Assembly: GCA_009691255.1 (NCBI GenBank)
Contig: SHUT01000004.1
Coordinates: 1-64,000 of the forward strand
Reading direction: 5' to 3'
Source of the DNA: Ilumatobacteraceae bacterium
Lineage (GTDB): Bacteria > Actinomycetota > Acidimicrobiia > Acidimicrobiales > Ilumatobacteraceae
Length of the DNA stretch: 64,000 nucleotides
Below are positions 62,882-64,000 of this stretch, in pieces. The notes under the pieces were generated by a model. That model saw only the letters and a program-made list of their open reading frames with translations, was not told the origin of the DNA and did not search any database. Every line of letters starts with the position of its first letter. Within the stretch, counting starts at the first letter, position 1. A program made the position numbers and the translations under genes.

Positions 62882-64000
62882 CTATTCCGTCATCGCTAAT
62901 GCGCGCGTAAATTGCATAACACCGTCTTCTAATGGATCTTTGCGAAACATTTTCTTATCTGCACTATAATTTTGGGGATTAACCCAGGGGGCATGATCGC
63001 CTTGCTTGGGCAGTAGATGCATAGTTCGCTCCATATAGCCAGACGAAAAACCATCAATCCACGATCTTGGAGTCATCCCCAGGTCTTCTTGACGTAATTG
63101 CGGCGTGCACTGCATGGTATGGGTCTGTTTCATGTGATTTAACAACCGACAGACATACTCACATGTCAGATCAGCGCGCAGTGTCCATGACGCATTGATA
63201 TAACCAAACGATGACGCCATGTTTGGAACTCCTGAATACGCACAACCCTTGTATGTCCATGTCTTTGCAAAATCAATCGCTTCGCCGTCGACGACAAAAT
63301 CCATTTCGCCCAGTGTCACCATCTGTAAGCCAGTTGCCATCACAATAATGTCAGCATCAAGGTGTTGTCCTGACGCAAGTTCGATTCCGGTCTGAGTAAT
63401 TCTTACAATCTGATCTGTCACTACCGTGGTCTTGCCCTGGCGGATGGATTCAAACAAATCGCTATTGGGGACTAAACAAAGACGTTGATCCCAGGGGTTG
63501 TAACTAGGCGTAAAGTGCTTGTCGACATCATAATCAGGACCCAATTCTGCCCGAACTAATCCCAACAGTTGTGCTTTGACTTTTTCGGGCTCAGTACGAG
63601 TTTTCTTGTAGACAATTTGTTGCATCGTGGTGTTTTTTAATCGAGTCAATTGATACGCCAACTTTGCTGGCAGTATTTTACGGAGCTTGTCTGCAACGGG
63701 ATCATGGTCGGGACGCGACACAACGTAAGTTGGAGAACGCTGCAGCATCGTGACGTGACCAGCAATTTGTGTCATCGCTGGTACTAACGTCATTGCTGTA
63801 GCCCCAGACCCGATCACTACAACTTTTTTGCCTGCATAGTCTAAATTCTCAGGCCACTTCTGCGGATGCACGACAGTTCCTCGAAAATCTTCAAGACCGG
63901 CAAACTCTGGCGTGTAACCATTTTTGTAGCTGTAATACCCCGAGCACATAAAAAGGTAATTGCACGTGAAAACAAAATCTTGCCCAGCATCTGTGTCTTG
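62882..64000 (-). CDS. EthA-like flavin monooxygenase (Baeyer-Villiger type), 5' end beyond the window
   Basis: Partial: the open frame continues past 64000. The visible ~370 residues cover the NADPH-binding Rossmann part (VVVIGSGATAMTLVPA), the preceding LFMCSGYY segment, PTYVVSRP, PWDQRLCLVPN and ADIIVMATGL, and the C-terminal LPKQGDHAPWVNPQNY. Family members such as mycobacterial EthA oxidise ketones and thioamides with FAD and NADPH. The N-terminal FAD motif GxGxxG must lie beyond the edge. Probably the first visible gene of a unit leading into the ABC exporter. Confidence 0.88.
   Translation of the reverse strand, partial: QDTDAGQDFVFTCNYLFMCSGYYSYKNGYTPEFAGLEDFRGTVVHPQKWPENLDYAGKKVVVIGSGATAMTLVPAMTQIAGHVTMLQRSPTYVVSRPDHDPVADKLRKILPAKLAYQLTRLKNTTMQQIVYKKTRTEPEKVKAQLLGLVRAELGPDYDVDKHFTPSYNPWDQRLCLVPNSDLFESIRQGKTTVVTDQIVRITQTGIELASGQHLDADIIVMATGLQMVTLGEMDFVVDGEAIDFAKTWTYKGCAYSGVPNMASSFGYINASWTLRADLTCEYVCRLLNHMKQTHTMQCTPQLRQEDLGMTPRSWIDGFSSGYMERTMHLLPKQGDHAPWVNPQNYSADKKMFRKDPLEDGVMQFTRALAMTE

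Overview
The window looks like a chromosomal segment of an actinobacterium, most likely an aquatic lineage related to Acidimicrobiia. This is inference from several lines: the gene order mreB-mreC-mreD-mrdA-rodA-rng-rplU-rpmA-obg-proB, the run tig-clpP-clpX-folC-ndk, two F420-type luciferase-like oxidoreductases, an EthA-like monooxygenase, a mycobacterial LldD2-like flavoprotein, and many genes that start directly behind a TANNNT -10 box with no ribosome binding site. Base composition looks moderate and even. I see no phage, insertion sequence, CRISPR array or conjugation genes.

Layout. 1-6.2 kb: a tRNA-Cys and a leftward envelope cassette made of a tiny YLDAGTGS membrane protein, a two-part methyltransferase and two tandem membrane sulfatase/LtaS-like enzymes. 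6.2-18.3 kb: mixed metabolism (PLP trans-sulfuration enzyme, DUF1295 protein, acyltransferase, fused Fe-S/molybdenum hydroxylase, luciferase-like oxidoreductase, secreted Thr-tailed protein, P450, AlkB, hydrolase, SDR) ending in a tRNA-Gly. 18.4-25.2 kb: EamA permease with two small proteins, metX behind a SAM riboswitch, an acyl-CoA synthetase and KKCGH-type lyase pair, and a SET-domain protein. 25.2-34.9 kb: a leftward DCC/GH38 mannosidase/APH-kinase operon, SURF1, then a MoxR ATPase, CoxE-like VWA protein, histidine phosphatase and GMC oxidoreductase run. 34.9-54.3 kb: the housekeeping block for envelope growth, translation and proteolysis (murJ, proB, obg, dgt, rpmA, rplU, rng, rodA, mrdA, mreDCB, ndk, folC, clpX, clpP, tig) and a tRNA-Pro. 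54.3-64 kb: an F420/PPOX gene remnant, an RGG-tailed DEAD-box helicase, a second luciferase-like enzyme, LldD2-like dehydrogenase, an Asp-nucleophile hydrolase, a heterodimeric ABC exporter and an EthA-like monooxygenase cut by the window end.

How the genes work together: the Mre/RodA/PBP2/MurJ genes build an elongating cell wall; Tig, ClpP and ClpX form a folding and degradation line; the leftward cassette at the start probably decorates an envelope polymer. MetX is controlled by SAM. No gene-free stretch exceeds 300 bases; the longest gaps are about 150 bases (18264-18416 and 24291-24434) and hold no gene that I can support. The best candidates for something undescribed are the envelope cassette at 176-6132, the MoxR/VWA/phosphatase/GMC run, and the simple-repeat tails in Tig, MreC and a secreted protein.
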